A DNA stretch of 64,000 nt from Methylophilales bacterium LSUCC0135. Lineage in GTDB: Bacteria; Pseudomonadota; Gammaproteobacteria; Burkholderiales; Methylophilaceae. Below are positions 35,139-43,955 of the stretch, piece by piece (position 1 is the first letter of the stretch; every line of letters starts with the position of its first letter). The position numbers and the translations under genes were made by a program. The DNA is taken from the NCBI GenBank assembly GCA_001704575.1, contig MCAW01000008.1:5292-69291 (forward strand). Direction: 5' to 3'. Below the pieces are notes generated by a model. It was not told the DNA's origin and ran no database searches. It saw nothing but the letters and a program-made list of their open reading frames with translations.

Positions 35139-36071
35139 ATGGCTGTAGCCAAATCCATGGCCGACCGCGATGGTCTGATCTGGTACGACGGTAAGATGGT
35201 TCCGTGGCGCGATGCCACGACGCACGTGCTGACGCACACGCTGCATTATGGCATGGGCGTATTCGAGGGCGTCAGGGCCTACAAGACCGACAAGGGCACT
35301 GCCATTTTCCGCCTGCAGGAGCACACCGACCGCCTGTTCCGTTCAGCGCACATCCTCGGCATGAAGATGCCATTTGACAAAGCCACCCTGATGGAAGCGC
35401 AAAAGGCCGCCGTTCGCGAAAACCATCTCGAATCCGCCTACCTTCGCCCGATGGCGTTTTACGGCGCCGAAGCCATGGGCATCTCGGCCAAGACCCTATC
35501 CACCCACGTCATCGTAGCGGCATGGAGCTGGGGCGCTTACATGGGCGACGAGGCTCTGGAAAGAGGTATCCGCGTCAAAACCTCATCCTTCTCGCGTCAC
35601 CATGTCAACGTCACCATGTGCAAGGCCAAGGCCAACGGCAACTACATGAACTCCATCCTCGCGCATCAGGAAGCCGCTCAGGACGGCTATGACGAAGCAC
35701 TTCTGCTGGATGTTGATGGCTTTGTGGCTGAAGGCTCTGGCGAGAACATCTTCATCGTCCGCAAAGGCAAGCTGATCACGCCCGACCTGACCAGCGCACT
35801 GGAAGGCATTACACGCGATACCATCGTTCAACTGGCCGGCGAAATCGGTCTGCAAGTCGTGGAAAAGCGCATCACCCGCGATGAAGTCTACTCCGCCGAC
35901 GAGGCCTTTTTCACCGGCACTGCCGCCGAAGTCACGCCGATCCGCGAGCTTGACAACCGCGCCATTGGCGCAGGCGGCCGTGGCCCGATCACCGAGAAAC
36001 TGCAATCGCTCTATTTCGATGTGGTCAAGGGACGTTCCGCCAAGCATGCGGATTGGCTGACGCTGATCTGA
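35139..36071 (+). CDS. ilvE: Branched-chain amino acid aminotransferase
   Basis: The 310-residue fold-type IV PLP enzyme has L-H-Y-G-M-G-V-F-E-G-V-R, the PLP lysine in C-K-A-K-A-N-G-N-Y-M-N-S, and E-G-S-G-E-N-I-F. It makes or degrades Val, Leu and Ile by transamination. It matches IlvE across its length. It is followed after 9 bases by the small DUF4160 gene. Confidence 0.95.
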   Translation: MAVAKSMADRDGLIWYDGKMVPWRDATTHVLTHTLHYGMGVFEGVRAYKTDKGTAIFRLQEHTDRLFRSAHILGMKMPFDKATLMEAQKAAVRENHLESAYLRPMAFYGAEAMGISAKTLSTHVIVAAWSWGAYMGDEALERGIRVKTSSFSRHHVNVTMCKAKANGNYMNSILAHQEAAQDGYDEALLLDVDGFVAEGSGENIFIVRKGKLITPDLTSALEGITRDTIVQLAGEIGLQVVEKRITRDEVYSADEAFFTGTAAEVTPIRELDNRAIGAGGRGPITEKLQSLYFDVVKGRSAKHADWLTLI

Positions 36072-36080
36072 CCTCCGGGA

Positions 36081-36320
36081 ATGTCGCCGACCGTATTTCG
36101 CGAAGGTGGATTCAGGTTCTTTTTCTTTTCACGTGAAGAACCGCGCATTCATGTTCACGTCACCCATACGGACGGCGAGGCCAAATTATGGCTGGAGCCT
36201 GACATTGAAATAGCCATGACTTGCGGGCTGAACAGCAAACAGGTAGCCGAAGCCATGTCGTTGGTACAGCAGCATAAAAAGGAGATCGTAGATGCTTGGC
36301 ACAAACATTTCCCAAGCTAA
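36081..36320 (+). CDS. DUF4160 protein
   Basis: The 79-residue protein has the DUF4160 pattern: M-S-P-T-V-F-R-E-G-G-F-R-F-F-F-F-S-R-E-E-P-R, then H-V-H-V and A-K-L-W-L-E-P. Family members commonly pair with a DUF2442 gene, as here: the next gene starts inside this one with a 29-base overlap. The pair has been suggested to behave like a toxin-antitoxin module, but function is not established. Confidence 0.85.
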   Translation: MSPTVFREGGFRFFFFSREEPRIHVHVTHTDGEAKLWLEPDIEIAMTCGLNSKQVAEAMSLVQQHKKEIVDAWHKHFPS

Positions 36321-36582
36321 GGACTGTAGCCGGTCAGCGCCGGAAATCGAGGTTACGCTCGTATCAAAAGCAGGCTTCTGGCTGCTGATTGAAGGAGAAG
36401 AGCTCTTTTTGTCCTATGCCGACTTCCCCTGGTTCAAGGCTGCCACGATTGAACAAATCACAACTGTCGAACACCCAGCTGCAAATCATTTATATTGGCC
36501 GGCATTGGATATTGATTTGTCGGTCGAGTCCGTGCGCAGGCCGGATCTCTTTCCATTAATTGCCAACATCTCAAATCACTGA
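36292..36582 (+). CDS. DUF2442 protein
   Basis: The 96-residue product shows the DUF2442 pattern: F-W-L-L-I-E-G-E-E-L-F-L-S-Y-A-D-F-P-W-F-K and H-L-Y-W-P-A-L-D-I-D-L-S-V-E-S. The start lies inside the DUF4160 gene in another frame, so the two are translationally coupled. The first 18 residues are less typical. The molecular role is unknown. Confidence 0.85.
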   Translation: MLGTNISQAKDCSRSAPEIEVTLVSKAGFWLLIEGEELFLSYADFPWFKAATIEQITTVEHPAANHLYWPALDIDLSVESVRRPDLFPLIANISNH

Positions 36583-36591
36583 GTAAATACG

Positions 36592-36798
36592 ATGTCCAGC
36601 GAAACAATCAGCCAGAACTCCATTATCGAAATCACTACGAAAGAACTGCCGTTGCACTGCCCGACTAAAGAAGTCGCGCTCTGGTGTTCGCACCCGCGCG
36701 TTTTTCTCGATATCGCAGCCAGCGGCCATGCCATGTGTCCCTACTGCGGGACGAAATACAAACTCAAGGCAGGCGAAGTGGTGGGGCACCACCACTGA
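36592..36798 (+). CDS. Zinc-finger protein (zf-CHCC type)
   Basis: The 68-residue protein has W-C-S-H-P-R-V-F-L-D-I, G-H-A-M-C-P-Y-C-G-T-K-Y and a His-rich tail, which fits the zf-CHCC family related to the mitochondrial complex I subunit NDUFS6. The Cys and His residues should hold one zinc. In betaproteobacteria such genes often follow ilvE, as here. Function is uncertain. Confidence 0.88.
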   Translation: MSSETISQNSIIEITTKELPLHCPTKEVALWCSHPRVFLDIAASGHAMCPYCGTKYKLKAGEVVGHHH

Positions 36799-36808
36799 CC
36801 CCTTACGC

Positions 36809-37690
36809 TCAGACCGGCCCGGACCTTAGCGTTTCCGGCAGAACGTGAAAATCTGCCACGGCGCCGGGTACCTGCGTCTGCCACAGGGCTGAAATCACTG
36901 CGACTGTATCCTCCAGCTCCCGGCTGCCGGCACGGTTAATCCAGAACCTTGTCCGTGGCGATGCCTGAATGCCATCATCCCGAATCTCGTCATTGAGCAA
37001 ACCGGCCTCGCGCAAGCGCCGCTCTACCTGCCTTGCAACCGCTTCACCGGTATCGATCAGCGTCACTGACGGCCCGGCTTCAGCTTCAATCAAAGACCGC
37101 AAAAAAGGATAATGCGTGCAGCCGAGCACAATGGTGTCGGCGCCCGCGGCCAGCAAGGGTTGCACATACTGCGCGACCAATGCCCGTGTCGCCGCGCTTT
37201 CCAGCTCACCGCGCTCAACACATTCCACCAGCCCGTGGCAGGCTTGGGTAACCACTTCAACGTTTTTGCCGTAGCTTTCCAATAGCGCAGCGAACTGTGC
37301 GCTTTTGAGCGTGCCGCTGGTCGCCAGCACCCCAACCACCCCGCTGCGCGTCGCCGCGGCCGCCGGCTTGACGGCCGGCTCCATGCCAATCACCGGCAAC
37401 GAGAAATGATTGCGCAGCGTCGCTATTGCGGCCGCTGTCGCCGTATTGCATGCCACGACAATCGCCTTGGCACCTTGCTCAACCAAAAATCGGCCAAGCT
37501 GCAACGAACGTTCGCGTATGAATTCAGGGGATTTGTTGCCGTAAGGCGCATAGCCGGAATCGGCACAATAGAGCACAGCCTCGCGCGGCAAACATTCGCG
37601 GATATGCTTCAACACGGAGACACCGCCGATGCCCGAATCGAACACGCCGATGGGAGAAGTCTTGCCCGGTGCGGATAGATGGCTGGTCAC
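36809..37690 (-). CDS. murI: Glutamate racemase
   Basis: The 293-residue protein has both catalytic cysteine motifs, V-A-C-N-T-A-T-A and L-G-C-T-H-Y-P-F-L, and the N-terminal G-V-F-D-S-G-I-G-G-V-S-V. It makes D-glutamate for peptidoglycan. It is convergent with the zinc-finger gene (10-base gap) and divergent from pduO. Confidence 0.95.
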   Translation of the reverse strand: MTSHLSAPGKTSPIGVFDSGIGGVSVLKHIRECLPREAVLYCADSGYAPYGNKSPEFIRERSLQLGRFLVEQGAKAIVVACNTATAAAIATLRNHFSLPVIGMEPAVKPAAAATRSGVVGVLATSGTLKSAQFAALLESYGKNVEVVTQACHGLVECVERGELESAATRALVAQYVQPLLAAGADTIVLGCTHYPFLRSLIEAEAGPSVTLIDTGEAVARQVERRLREAGLLNDEIRDDGIQASPRTRFWINRAGSRELEDTVAVISALWQTQVPGAVADFHVLPETLRSGPV

Positions 37691-37807
37691 GAAAGGCGGC
37701 TTTGCATGAAAATCTGAATTGCACAGGAGTTTAGCTGAACTGCGCGCAGGCTGTCATGGTCTTGTCACCAGCTACTTTATAATATTGGACATGAATAAGG
37801 GAAAAGC

Positions 37808-38362
37808 ATGGCAAATCGACTGAGCAAAATCTACACCCGCACCGGCGACGACGGCACCACCGGTCTCGGCGATGGCAGCCGTGTCAACAAGGACAGTCTG
37901 CGTATCGAAGCCATGGGCGATGTCGACGAATTAAATGCACTCATCGGTATCCTGCTGACCGAGCCGCTATCTGAAAATATTGCCGCCGTGCTTACCCGTG
38001 TACAGCATGATCTCTTCGACCTCGGCGGTGAAATCTGCATCCCCGGCTTTGAAATGGTCAAGCCCGAACGCATTCAGGCGCTGGAACAAACCCTTGACCG
38101 GCTCAACGAACAGCTCGAACCGCTGCAGGAATTCATTCTGCCGGGCGGCAGCCGCGCGGCCGCCTATTGCCATCTGGCAAGAACCGTGTGCCGCCGTGCC
38201 GAGCGCCAGCTCACCCGCCTGAGCCGGGAAGAAGCGGTCACGCCGGTTTCCCTGCAATATCTCAACCGCCTCTCCGACCTGCTGTTCGTCATATGCCGTA
38301 CCCTTAATAAGGACGCCGGCAAAGCGGATGTGCTCTGGAAAAATGAATCCAATAACAACTGA
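37808..38362 (+). CDS. pduO: PduO-type cob(I)alamin adenosyltransferase
   Basis: The 184-residue protein starts with K-I-Y-T-R-T-G-D-D-G-T-T-G-L-G-D-G-S-R (nucleotide-binding loop) and has D-E-L-N-A, R-R-A-E-R and L-N-R-L-S-D-L-L-F-V. It forms adenosylcobalamin from ATP. A TATAAT at 37778-37783 precedes the gene but no clear -35 is seen. The RBS is AAGGGAAA. No other B12 genes are near. Confidence 0.93.
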   Translation: MANRLSKIYTRTGDDGTTGLGDGSRVNKDSLRIEAMGDVDELNALIGILLTEPLSENIAAVLTRVQHDLFDLGGEICIPGFEMVKPERIQALEQTLDRLNEQLEPLQEFILPGGSRAAAYCHLARTVCRRAERQLTRLSREEAVTPVSLQYLNRLSDLLFVICRTLNKDAGKADVLWKNESNNN

Positions 38363-38457
38363 TTGATTTTGCAGGCAAGCACGCAAGCCAAAACCCAAAC
38401 GCGCGCTTTACGTTATAATTCGGCCACTTGGCTGAATGGATTCAGGCTGCATCTCTG

Positions 38458-39825
38458 ATGATCAAAAAATTGCTGCAACGGGTATTCAACCCTGGCAAAA
38501 AAACCGAAAAAAAACCGCACACCGCTTTTGGTGGCAAAGGCAAGCATATATCCGCCAAAGCCCATGGCATCAACCGCAAACTATTGAGTAATGCTGCGCT
38601 GAAGACTACCGAAGGCCTGCAGAAAGCAGGCTATGAGGCTTATATCGTCGGCGGCGCTGTGCGCGACCTGCTGCTGAAAAGGCAACCCAAGGATTTCGAC
38701 GTCGCCACCAATGCCACGCCCGAAGAGGTCAACCGCGTATTCCGCCGCTCCCGCATCATCGGCCGCCGCTTCCGGCTGGTGCATGTTATGTTCGGCGATG
38801 AGACCATCGAAGTATCGACCTTTCGCGGCAGCCATCTGGCGGAAAGCGATCACGCCAGGATTGCCGATAGCGGGCGCATTCTGCGTGACAATGTATTCGG
38901 GAACCAGGAAGAAGACGCCGTCCGCCGGGATTTCACCGCCAATGCGCTGTATTACGACCCGGCGACCGAGGAGCTGATCGATTTTCATCACGGTGTCGCC
39001 GATATCGAAAGCGGCGTGCTGCGCATGATCGGCGATCCGGCCACGCGCTACCGTGAAGATCCGGTACGCATGCTGCGGGCGATCCGGCTTTCGGCCAAGC
39101 TCGGGCTCAAGCTTGACCGCGCGACCGCAGCGCCGATTCCGAAAATGGCCGATCTTTTGAAAGACGTGCCGGAATCGCGCCTGTTCGATGAAATGCTGAA
39201 ACTCTTTCTCTCAGGCCATGCGCTGGAAAGCGCCCGCGAACTGCGTAAACACGGACTGCATCACGGTCTGCTACCGCTGCTGGATGTCGTGCTGGAACAA
39301 CCGGCCGGTGAGCGCTTCGTTAATCTGGCGCTGAAAAACACCGACGAGCGCGTGTTGAGCGACAAGCCGGTTTCGCCCAGTTTTCTGTTTGCCACCCTGC
39401 TCTGGCATGAAGTACTTGCCGCCTGGAAGAAATATCAGGCTGAGGACGAACGCCCGATCCCGGCGCTGCACATGGCCATGACCGAAGTCACCGAAGTACA
39501 GGCGGAAAAACTCGCCATCCACAAACGCTACAGCAGCACCATGCGCGAAATCTGGGGGTTACAGCCGAGATTCGAACAGCGCGCAGGCAAGCGCCCTTAC
39601 GGGCTGATCGAACATCCACGCTTCCGTGCCGCATACGATTTTCTGCTGCTGCGCTGCGAATCCGGCGAAGCGCCCGCCGAGCTCGGCCAGTGGTGGACGA
39701 ATTTTGCCGAAGCCGATGGCGAAACCCGAGCCGCCATGCTGCTGCCGGACAACGAACCGAAAAAACGCCGTCGTCGCCGTCGCAGCAAATCGGGTGCTTC
39801 CGTTCCTGCCGAGCCTGCAGCATGA
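38458..39825 (+). CDS. pcnB: Poly(A) polymerase I
   Basis: The 455-residue nucleotidyltransferase has Y-I-V-G-G-A-V-R-D-L-L-L and the metal pair D-F-D-V in K-D-F-D-V-A-T-N-A-T-P-E-E-V, then R-R-D-F-T-A-N-A-L-Y-Y and an R-rich basic C-terminus (R-R-R-R-R-R-S-K-S). These features, with the N-terminal basic leader, favour PcnB over CCA-adding enzyme. It polyadenylates RNA for decay. A TATAAT lies at 38415-38420 or so. The stop overlaps folK as ATGA. Confidence 0.93.
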   Translation: MIKKLLQRVFNPGKKTEKKPHTAFGGKGKHISAKAHGINRKLLSNAALKTTEGLQKAGYEAYIVGGAVRDLLLKRQPKDFDVATNATPEEVNRVFRRSRIIGRRFRLVHVMFGDETIEVSTFRGSHLAESDHARIADSGRILRDNVFGNQEEDAVRRDFTANALYYDPATEELIDFHHGVADIESGVLRMIGDPATRYREDPVRMLRAIRLSAKLGLKLDRATAAPIPKMADLLKDVPESRLFDEMLKLFLSGHALESARELRKHGLHHGLLPLLDVVLEQPAGERFVNLALKNTDERVLSDKPVSPSFLFATLLWHEVLAAWKKYQAEDERPIPALHMAMTEVTEVQAEKLAIHKRYSSTMREIWGLQPRFEQRAGKRPYGLIEHPRFRAAYDFLLLRCESGEAPAELGQWWTNFAEADGETRAAMLLPDNEPKKRRRRRRSKSGASVPAEPAA

Positions 39826-40328
39826 GCCGGGCTTTTGTTGCACTAGGCAGCAATCTGGAGTTCCCCCAACAACAGATACTGAAAGCATTCGAAGAACTGG
39901 CAGCATTGCCGCTGACCGAAATCGTGAATAAATCCTCGCTATATCGCACGGCACCTGTCGGCTACGATGATCAGCCGGATTTCATCAATGCCGTTGTCGA
40001 ACTGCGCACAGAACTCGACCCTGACAAACTGCTGGGTTATCTACTGGCGATCGAGAATCTGCATGGCCGCAGGCGTCCTTTCCCCAACGCACCGCGCCAG
40101 CTCGACCTCGACCTGCTGCTCTATGACGACCGGCAAATGCAGACGCCGGCATTGACCCTGCCGCACCCCCGCATGCACGGGCGCGGCTTTGTGCTGTTAC
40201 CATTAGCGGAAATCGCACCGGATCTGAGCATCCCTGGCCTGGCTGACGAAGAAGACTCGTCGGGTATGTCGGTCGCACAGCTGGCAGCCGCATGCAGTGA
40301 TCAGGGCGTAACCAGAATAACCCCTTGA
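39822..40328 (+). CDS. folK: 7,8-dihydro-6-hydroxymethylpterin pyrophosphokinase
   Basis: The 168-residue protein starts S-R-A-F-V-A-L-G-S-N-L and has S-S-L-Y-R-T-A-P-V-G, R-Q-L-D-L-D-L-L-L-Y and L-P-H-P-R-M-H-G-R-G-F-V-L-L-P-L. It activates the pterin for folate synthesis. The start is the ATG of the ATGA overlap with pcnB; the open frame extends further upstream inside pcnB but without family match. Confidence 0.95.
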   Translation: MSRAFVALGSNLEFPQQQILKAFEELAALPLTEIVNKSSLYRTAPVGYDDQPDFINAVVELRTELDPDKLLGYLLAIENLHGRRRPFPNAPRQLDLDLLLYDDRQMQTPALTLPHPRMHGRGFVLLPLAEIAPDLSIPGLADEEDSSGMSVAQLAAACSDQGVTRITP

Positions 40329-40348
40329 GGGTGTGAAGCCATTAATCT

Positions 40349-41011
40349 ATGACCATCATCAAGACAGACCTGACCGACAGATACCCGTATATCGTCATCG
40401 AAGGGCCGATCGGTAGCGGCAAGACCACGCTGGCGCGCAAACTGGCCGAGCGCCATGCGGCTACACTGCTGCTGGAGAATGCCGAAGCCAACCCGTTCTT
40501 GCCGCGTTTTTATCAGGATTTGCAACGTTATGCGCTGCCGACCCAGCTGTTCTTTCTGTTTCAACGCGCCAACCAGCTGAGTGAACTGAACCAGCGCGAC
40601 ATGTTCTCTCAGGGAGCGATTGCTGATTTCTTTCTCGAAAAAGACCCGATTTTCGCCCGCCTCAATCTAGACGATGAAGAGTTCGCCCTGTACCGGCAGA
40701 TTTACCAGCACCTGCATCTGAAGGCTTCGACGCCGGATCTGGTGATCTACCTGCAGACACCGGTGGACGCCTTGCTGGAACGCATTGCCCAGCGCAACAT
40801 CAGTTACGAACAGGAAATCCCGCGCGAATATCTGGTAAGACTGGCTGATGCCTACAGTGATTTCTTTCACCAGTATGATGCCTCACCGATTCTCATCGTC
40901 AACAATGAGAAACTCAATACGGCGGCTGATGAATCCTCATTGGATATATTGATAGAACGCGCACTGCAGCTACGCAGCCGCCGCGAATTCTTCAATCCGA
41001 ATCTGGCCTAG
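40349..41011 (+). CDS. Deoxynucleoside kinase family protein
   Basis: The 220-residue protein has a P-loop G-P-I-G-S-G-K-T-T (about residues 19-27), then [16 protein letters not shown] and [13 protein letters not shown]. This fits the dNK/deoxyguanosine kinase family that phosphorylates deoxynucleosides in salvage. The nucleoside specificity cannot be read off. It lies between folK and panB, 20 bases and 14 bases away, probably in the same transcript. Confidence 0.88.
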   Translation: MTIIKTDLTDRYPYIVIEGPIGSGKTTLARKLAERHAATLLLENAEANPFLPRFYQDLQRYALPTQLFFLFQRANQLSELNQRDMFSQGAIADFFLEKDPIFARLNLDDEEFALYRQIYQHLHLKASTPDLVIYLQTPVDALLERIAQRNISYEQEIPREYLVRLADAYSDFFHQYDASPILIVNNEKLNTAADESSLDILIERALQLRSRREFFNPNLA

Positions 41012-41025
41012 CAGAGGACCCCCTG

Positions 41026-41811
41026 ATGAATCTGGTCACCCTGCAACAAATGAAGACGCAAGGCAAAAAAATCGCCGTGCTGACCTGTTATGACGCCAGT
41101 TTTGCCAGCTTGCTGGAACAGGCCGGTGTCGATGTGCTGTTGGTCGGCGACTCGCTCGGCATGGTGCTGCAAGGCGCCAGCAGCACGCTGAGCGTCACCC
41201 TGCACGACATGCAGTATCACACCCGCTGCGTTGCCAGAGGCAGCAAGAGCGCCTATATCGTCACCGACATGCCATTCGGCAGCTATCAGCAATCACCGGA
41301 ACAGGCTTTGCGCAATGCCGCGCGTCTGATGGCTGCGGGTGCGCACATGGTCAAGCTCGAAGGTGGCGCCGTAATGGCGGAAACCGTGCGTTTTTTGGTG
41401 TCGCGCGGCATCCCGGTATGCGGACATCTCGGATTCACACCGCAATCGGTGCACCAACTAGGCGGCTACCGTGTACAGGGGCGTGACGATGCCGATGCCG
41501 CAAAACTGATGCAGGACGCCAAAGCACTGGCTGATGCTGGCGCAGGCCTGCTGGTGCTGGAAATGGTGCCGGCGGCGCTGGCGGCAGACATCACCGCTGC
41601 CATTGGCATTCCGACCATCGGCATCGGTGCCGGCCCGGATTGTGACGGGCAGGTGCTGGTATTGCAGGACATGCTCGGCATCTACGCCGGCAAATCACCG
41701 AGGTTCTCGCGCAACTTCATGCAAGGTGCACAGAACATACAGTCAGCCGTGCAGCATTATGTGCAAGCGGTCAAATCGGGTGAGTTCCCCGCTGCGGAGC
41801 ATTGTTTCTAG
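41026..41811 (+). CDS. panB: 3-methyl-2-oxobutanoate hydroxymethyltransferase
   Basis: The 261-residue enzyme has [24 protein letters not shown] and [14 protein letters not shown]. It makes ketopantoate for pantothenate using methylene-tetrahydrofolate, a link to the folate gene nearby. The stop is directly followed by the panC ATG. Confidence 0.96.
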   Translation: MNLVTLQQMKTQGKKIAVLTCYDASFASLLEQAGVDVLLVGDSLGMVLQGASSTLSVTLHDMQYHTRCVARGSKSAYIVTDMPFGSYQQSPEQALRNAARLMAAGAHMVKLEGGAVMAETVRFLVSRGIPVCGHLGFTPQSVHQLGGYRVQGRDDADAAKLMQDAKALADAGAGLLVLEMVPAALAADITAAIGIPTIGIGAGPDCDGQVLVLQDMLGIYAGKSPRFSRNFMQGAQNIQSAVQHYVQAVKSGEFPAAEHCF

Positions 41812-42645
41812 ATGCAGGTCATTCATGCGGTTGACGCCCTGCGGCAAAGGTTGAAGGCCGAACATTCCATCGCCTTCGTGCCGACCATGGGCAACCTGCA
41901 CGCCGGCCACCTGCATCTGGTCGAGTTGGCCAAACAGCACGGCCAATGCGTGGTCGTCAGCATTTTTGTCAATCCGCTGCAGTTCGGCGCCAACGAAGAC
42001 CTCACCAGCTATCCGCGCACCCTGCAGGCCGATTGCGAGAAGCTGCAGGCAGCCGGCGTCAATGTCGTCTTCGCCCCTTCTGAAGCCGAAATGTACCCGC
42101 AGCCGCAGACCGTCACCGTCAACCCGCCGCCTGTCGCCAACGAACTTTGTGGCGCCTTGCGGCCGGGCCATTTCGCCGGTGTCGCCACCGTTGTTCTCAA
42201 GCTGTTCAACATGGTACAGCCGCAGGTGGCGGTGTTCGGCAAGAAGGATTTTCAGCAGCTGGCCGTCATCCGGCAAATGACCGGGCAGCTCGACCTGCCG
42301 GTCGACATCATCGCCGGTGAGACCATGCGCGAAAACGACGGTCTCGCCATGAGCTCACGTAACGGTTATCTTTCTGCGGCAGAAAGGCTTGAAGCGCCGC
42401 GCTTGTACCGCGCACTCACGCTGGCCGCCGAAGCGGTCGAGCAAGGGGAAGACAACTTCGCGGCAGTGGAGTCGCAAACAACGCAATATCTGACCCAGCT
42501 CGGCTGGATCGTCGACTACATCAGCATACGTGCCAGCAATACGCTCGCCCGCGCGACAACGGAAAATCATGAGCTGGTCATACTGGGTGCCGCTCGCCTG
42601 GGCAGAACCCGCCTGATCGACAACATCGAATTCAAGAGACCATGA
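41812..42645 (+). CDS. panC: Pantothenate synthetase
   Basis: The 277-residue enzyme has [33 protein letters not shown] and the K-M-S-x-S-like M-S-S-R-N-G-Y-L. It ligates pantoate and beta-alanine with ATP. It abuts panB with no gap. Confidence 0.96.
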   Translation: MQVIHAVDALRQRLKAEHSIAFVPTMGNLHAGHLHLVELAKQHGQCVVVSIFVNPLQFGANEDLTSYPRTLQADCEKLQAAGVNVVFAPSEAEMYPQPQTVTVNPPPVANELCGALRPGHFAGVATVVLKLFNMVQPQVAVFGKKDFQQLAVIRQMTGQLDLPVDIIAGETMRENDGLAMSSRNGYLSAAERLEAPRLYRALTLAAEAVEQGEDNFAAVESQTTQYLTQLGWIVDYISIRASNTLARATTENHELVILGAARLGRTRLIDNIEFKRP

Positions 42646-42654
42646 ATGCACTTT

Positions 42655-42683
42655 TTGCACCGGCGACGCTAAGTGAATATAAT
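42655..42683 (+). promoter_or_regulatory. Promoter for panD
   Basis: TTGCAC (42655-42660) and TATAAT (42678-42683) are 17 bases apart, 31 bases before the panD ATG. This is a good sigma-70 match right after panC, so panD and the genes after it can be read independently of panBC. Confidence 0.7.
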
Positions 42684-42713
42684 GTCAGTCCTTTTGAATC
42701 GACAAGGTTGTCC

Positions 42714-43106
42714 ATGCAAAGAACCATGCTCAAATCGAAGCTGCATCGCGTGCGGGTAACGCACTCGGAGCTCGACTACGAAGGTTCCTGCGCCATTGAT
42801 GAAGCCTTGATGGAAGCAGCCGATATCCGCGAGTATCAGCAGATCGACATCTACAACATCAACAACGGCGAGCGTTTCACCACTTACGCCATCCGTGCCG
42901 AGCGCAATTCCGGCACGATCTCCGTCAACGGTGCCGCTGCGCGCAAGGCCAGCCCGAACGATCTTCTGATTATCGCCACCTACGCCAGCTATAACGAAAT
43001 CGAGCTTGAGAAATTCAAGCCGCAACTGGTTTACGTCGACAGCCAGAACCGCATCAAGGATCAACGTAACGCGATTCCGGTGCAAGTATCCAACCAGGCA
43101 GCCTGA
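42714..43106 (+). CDS. panD: Aspartate 1-decarboxylase
   Basis: From the ATG at 42714 the product has 130 residues starting [13 protein letters not shown]. The self-cleavage site Gly24-Ser25 is in Y-E-G-S-C, which yields the pyruvoyl cofactor. It makes beta-alanine for PanC. With this start the cleavage site has the same numbering as the E. coli enzyme. Confidence 0.96.
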   Translation: MQRTMLKSKLHRVRVTHSELDYEGSCAIDEALMEAADIREYQQIDIYNINNGERFTTYAIRAERNSGTISVNGAAARKASPNDLLIIATYASYNEIELEKFKPQLVYVDSQNRIKDQRNAIPVQVSNQAA

Positions 43107-43114
43107 AAGTTTTA

Positions 43115-43477
43115 ATGCTTGATCTTGAAGATATGAAGCTGGCCGTCATCGACGCGCTGGAAGATATCAAGGCATTTGATATCACCGTGATGGATGTGCG
43201 CAAACTCACGGAAATGACCTCCTACATGATTGTTGCCAGCGCCAACTCTACGCGCCAGGCCAAGGCCATCGCCGACAACGTGCGCGAAAAGCTGAAGGAA
43301 AAAGGTGCCGAACTGCGCGGAACCGAAGGCGACAAGGAAGGCGAATGGGTGCTGGTGGACTTGAGTGACATCGTTGTTCACATCATGATTCCGAGCGCGC
43401 GCGCCTACTACAATCTCGAGCAACTCTGGGGTGAGACGGAAACCCGTCGATCTTCGAGCAAATCCGCCGCCGCATAA
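43115..43477 (+). CDS. rsfS: Ribosome silencing factor
   Basis: The 120-residue protein has the RsfS pattern: D-V-R-K-L-T-E-M-T-S-Y-M-I-V-A-S-A-N-S, then E-G-D-K-E-G-E-W-V-L-V-D and V-V-H-I-M. It binds L14 and blocks subunit joining in starvation. It is usually next to nadD and rlmH; nadD is replaced here by panD upstream, and rlmH follows after 7 bases. Confidence 0.95.
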   Translation: MLDLEDMKLAVIDALEDIKAFDITVMDVRKLTEMTSYMIVASANSTRQAKAIADNVREKLKEKGAELRGTEGDKEGEWVLVDLSDIVVHIMIPSARAYYNLEQLWGETETRRSSSKSAAA

Positions 43478-43484
43478 ACCCATC

Positions 43485-43952
43485 TTGAAACTGCGCATTC
43501 TCTCGGTCGGCCATAAAATGCCTGATTGGGTAGAGAAGGCCTGCGCCGAATACCTCAAACGCATGCCGCGCGAAGCCAGCGTCGAAATCATCGAAATCAG
43601 GCCGGACAAGCGCGCTTCCGGCAAAAACGCCGAAGTCGTGCAAGAAGCCGAAGCAGCAAGAATCCTCGATGCTGCCGGCCGCGATTATCTGGTCGTGCTG
43701 GACGAACGCGGCGAGGAAGTCACCACCACCCGGCTGGCGCAACGCATGGAACACTGGCTCAGCGGCGGCCGCGATGTTGCGCTGGTGATCGGCGGTGCCG
43801 ATGGTCTGCACCACACCCTCAAGCAAAAAGCCGACTGGCTCTGGAGCCTTTCAAAACTGACGCTGCCGCACGGCATGGTGCGCGTGGTGCTGGCCGAGCA
43901 ACTTTATCGCGCCTGGTCGGTCATCCATCATTATCCCTACCACCGCGAGTAG
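43485..43952 (+). CDS. rlmH: 23S rRNA (pseudouridine1915-N3)-methyltransferase
   Basis: From a TTG at 43485 the protein has 155 residues, starting L-K-L-R-I-L-S-V-G-H-K-M-P-D-W-V, and includes G-G-A-D-G-L-H and the C-terminal Y-R-A-W-S-V-I-H-H-Y-P-Y-H-R-E. This is the SPOUT enzyme RlmH, and the length matches the usual 155. A longer frame beginning inside rsfS lacks family similarity, so the TTG is preferred. Confidence 0.94.
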   Translation: MKLRILSVGHKMPDWVEKACAEYLKRMPREASVEIIEIRPDKRASGKNAEVVQEAEAARILDAAGRDYLVVLDERGEEVTTTRLAQRMEHWLSGGRDVALVIGGADGLHHTLKQKADWLWSLSKLTLPHGMVRVVLAEQLYRAWSVIHHYPYHRE

Positions 43953-43955
43953 TTC

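Noticed and set aside
37691-37807. Cobalamin riboswitch before pduO
   Set aside because: The gap is too short and has no B12-box-like sequence.
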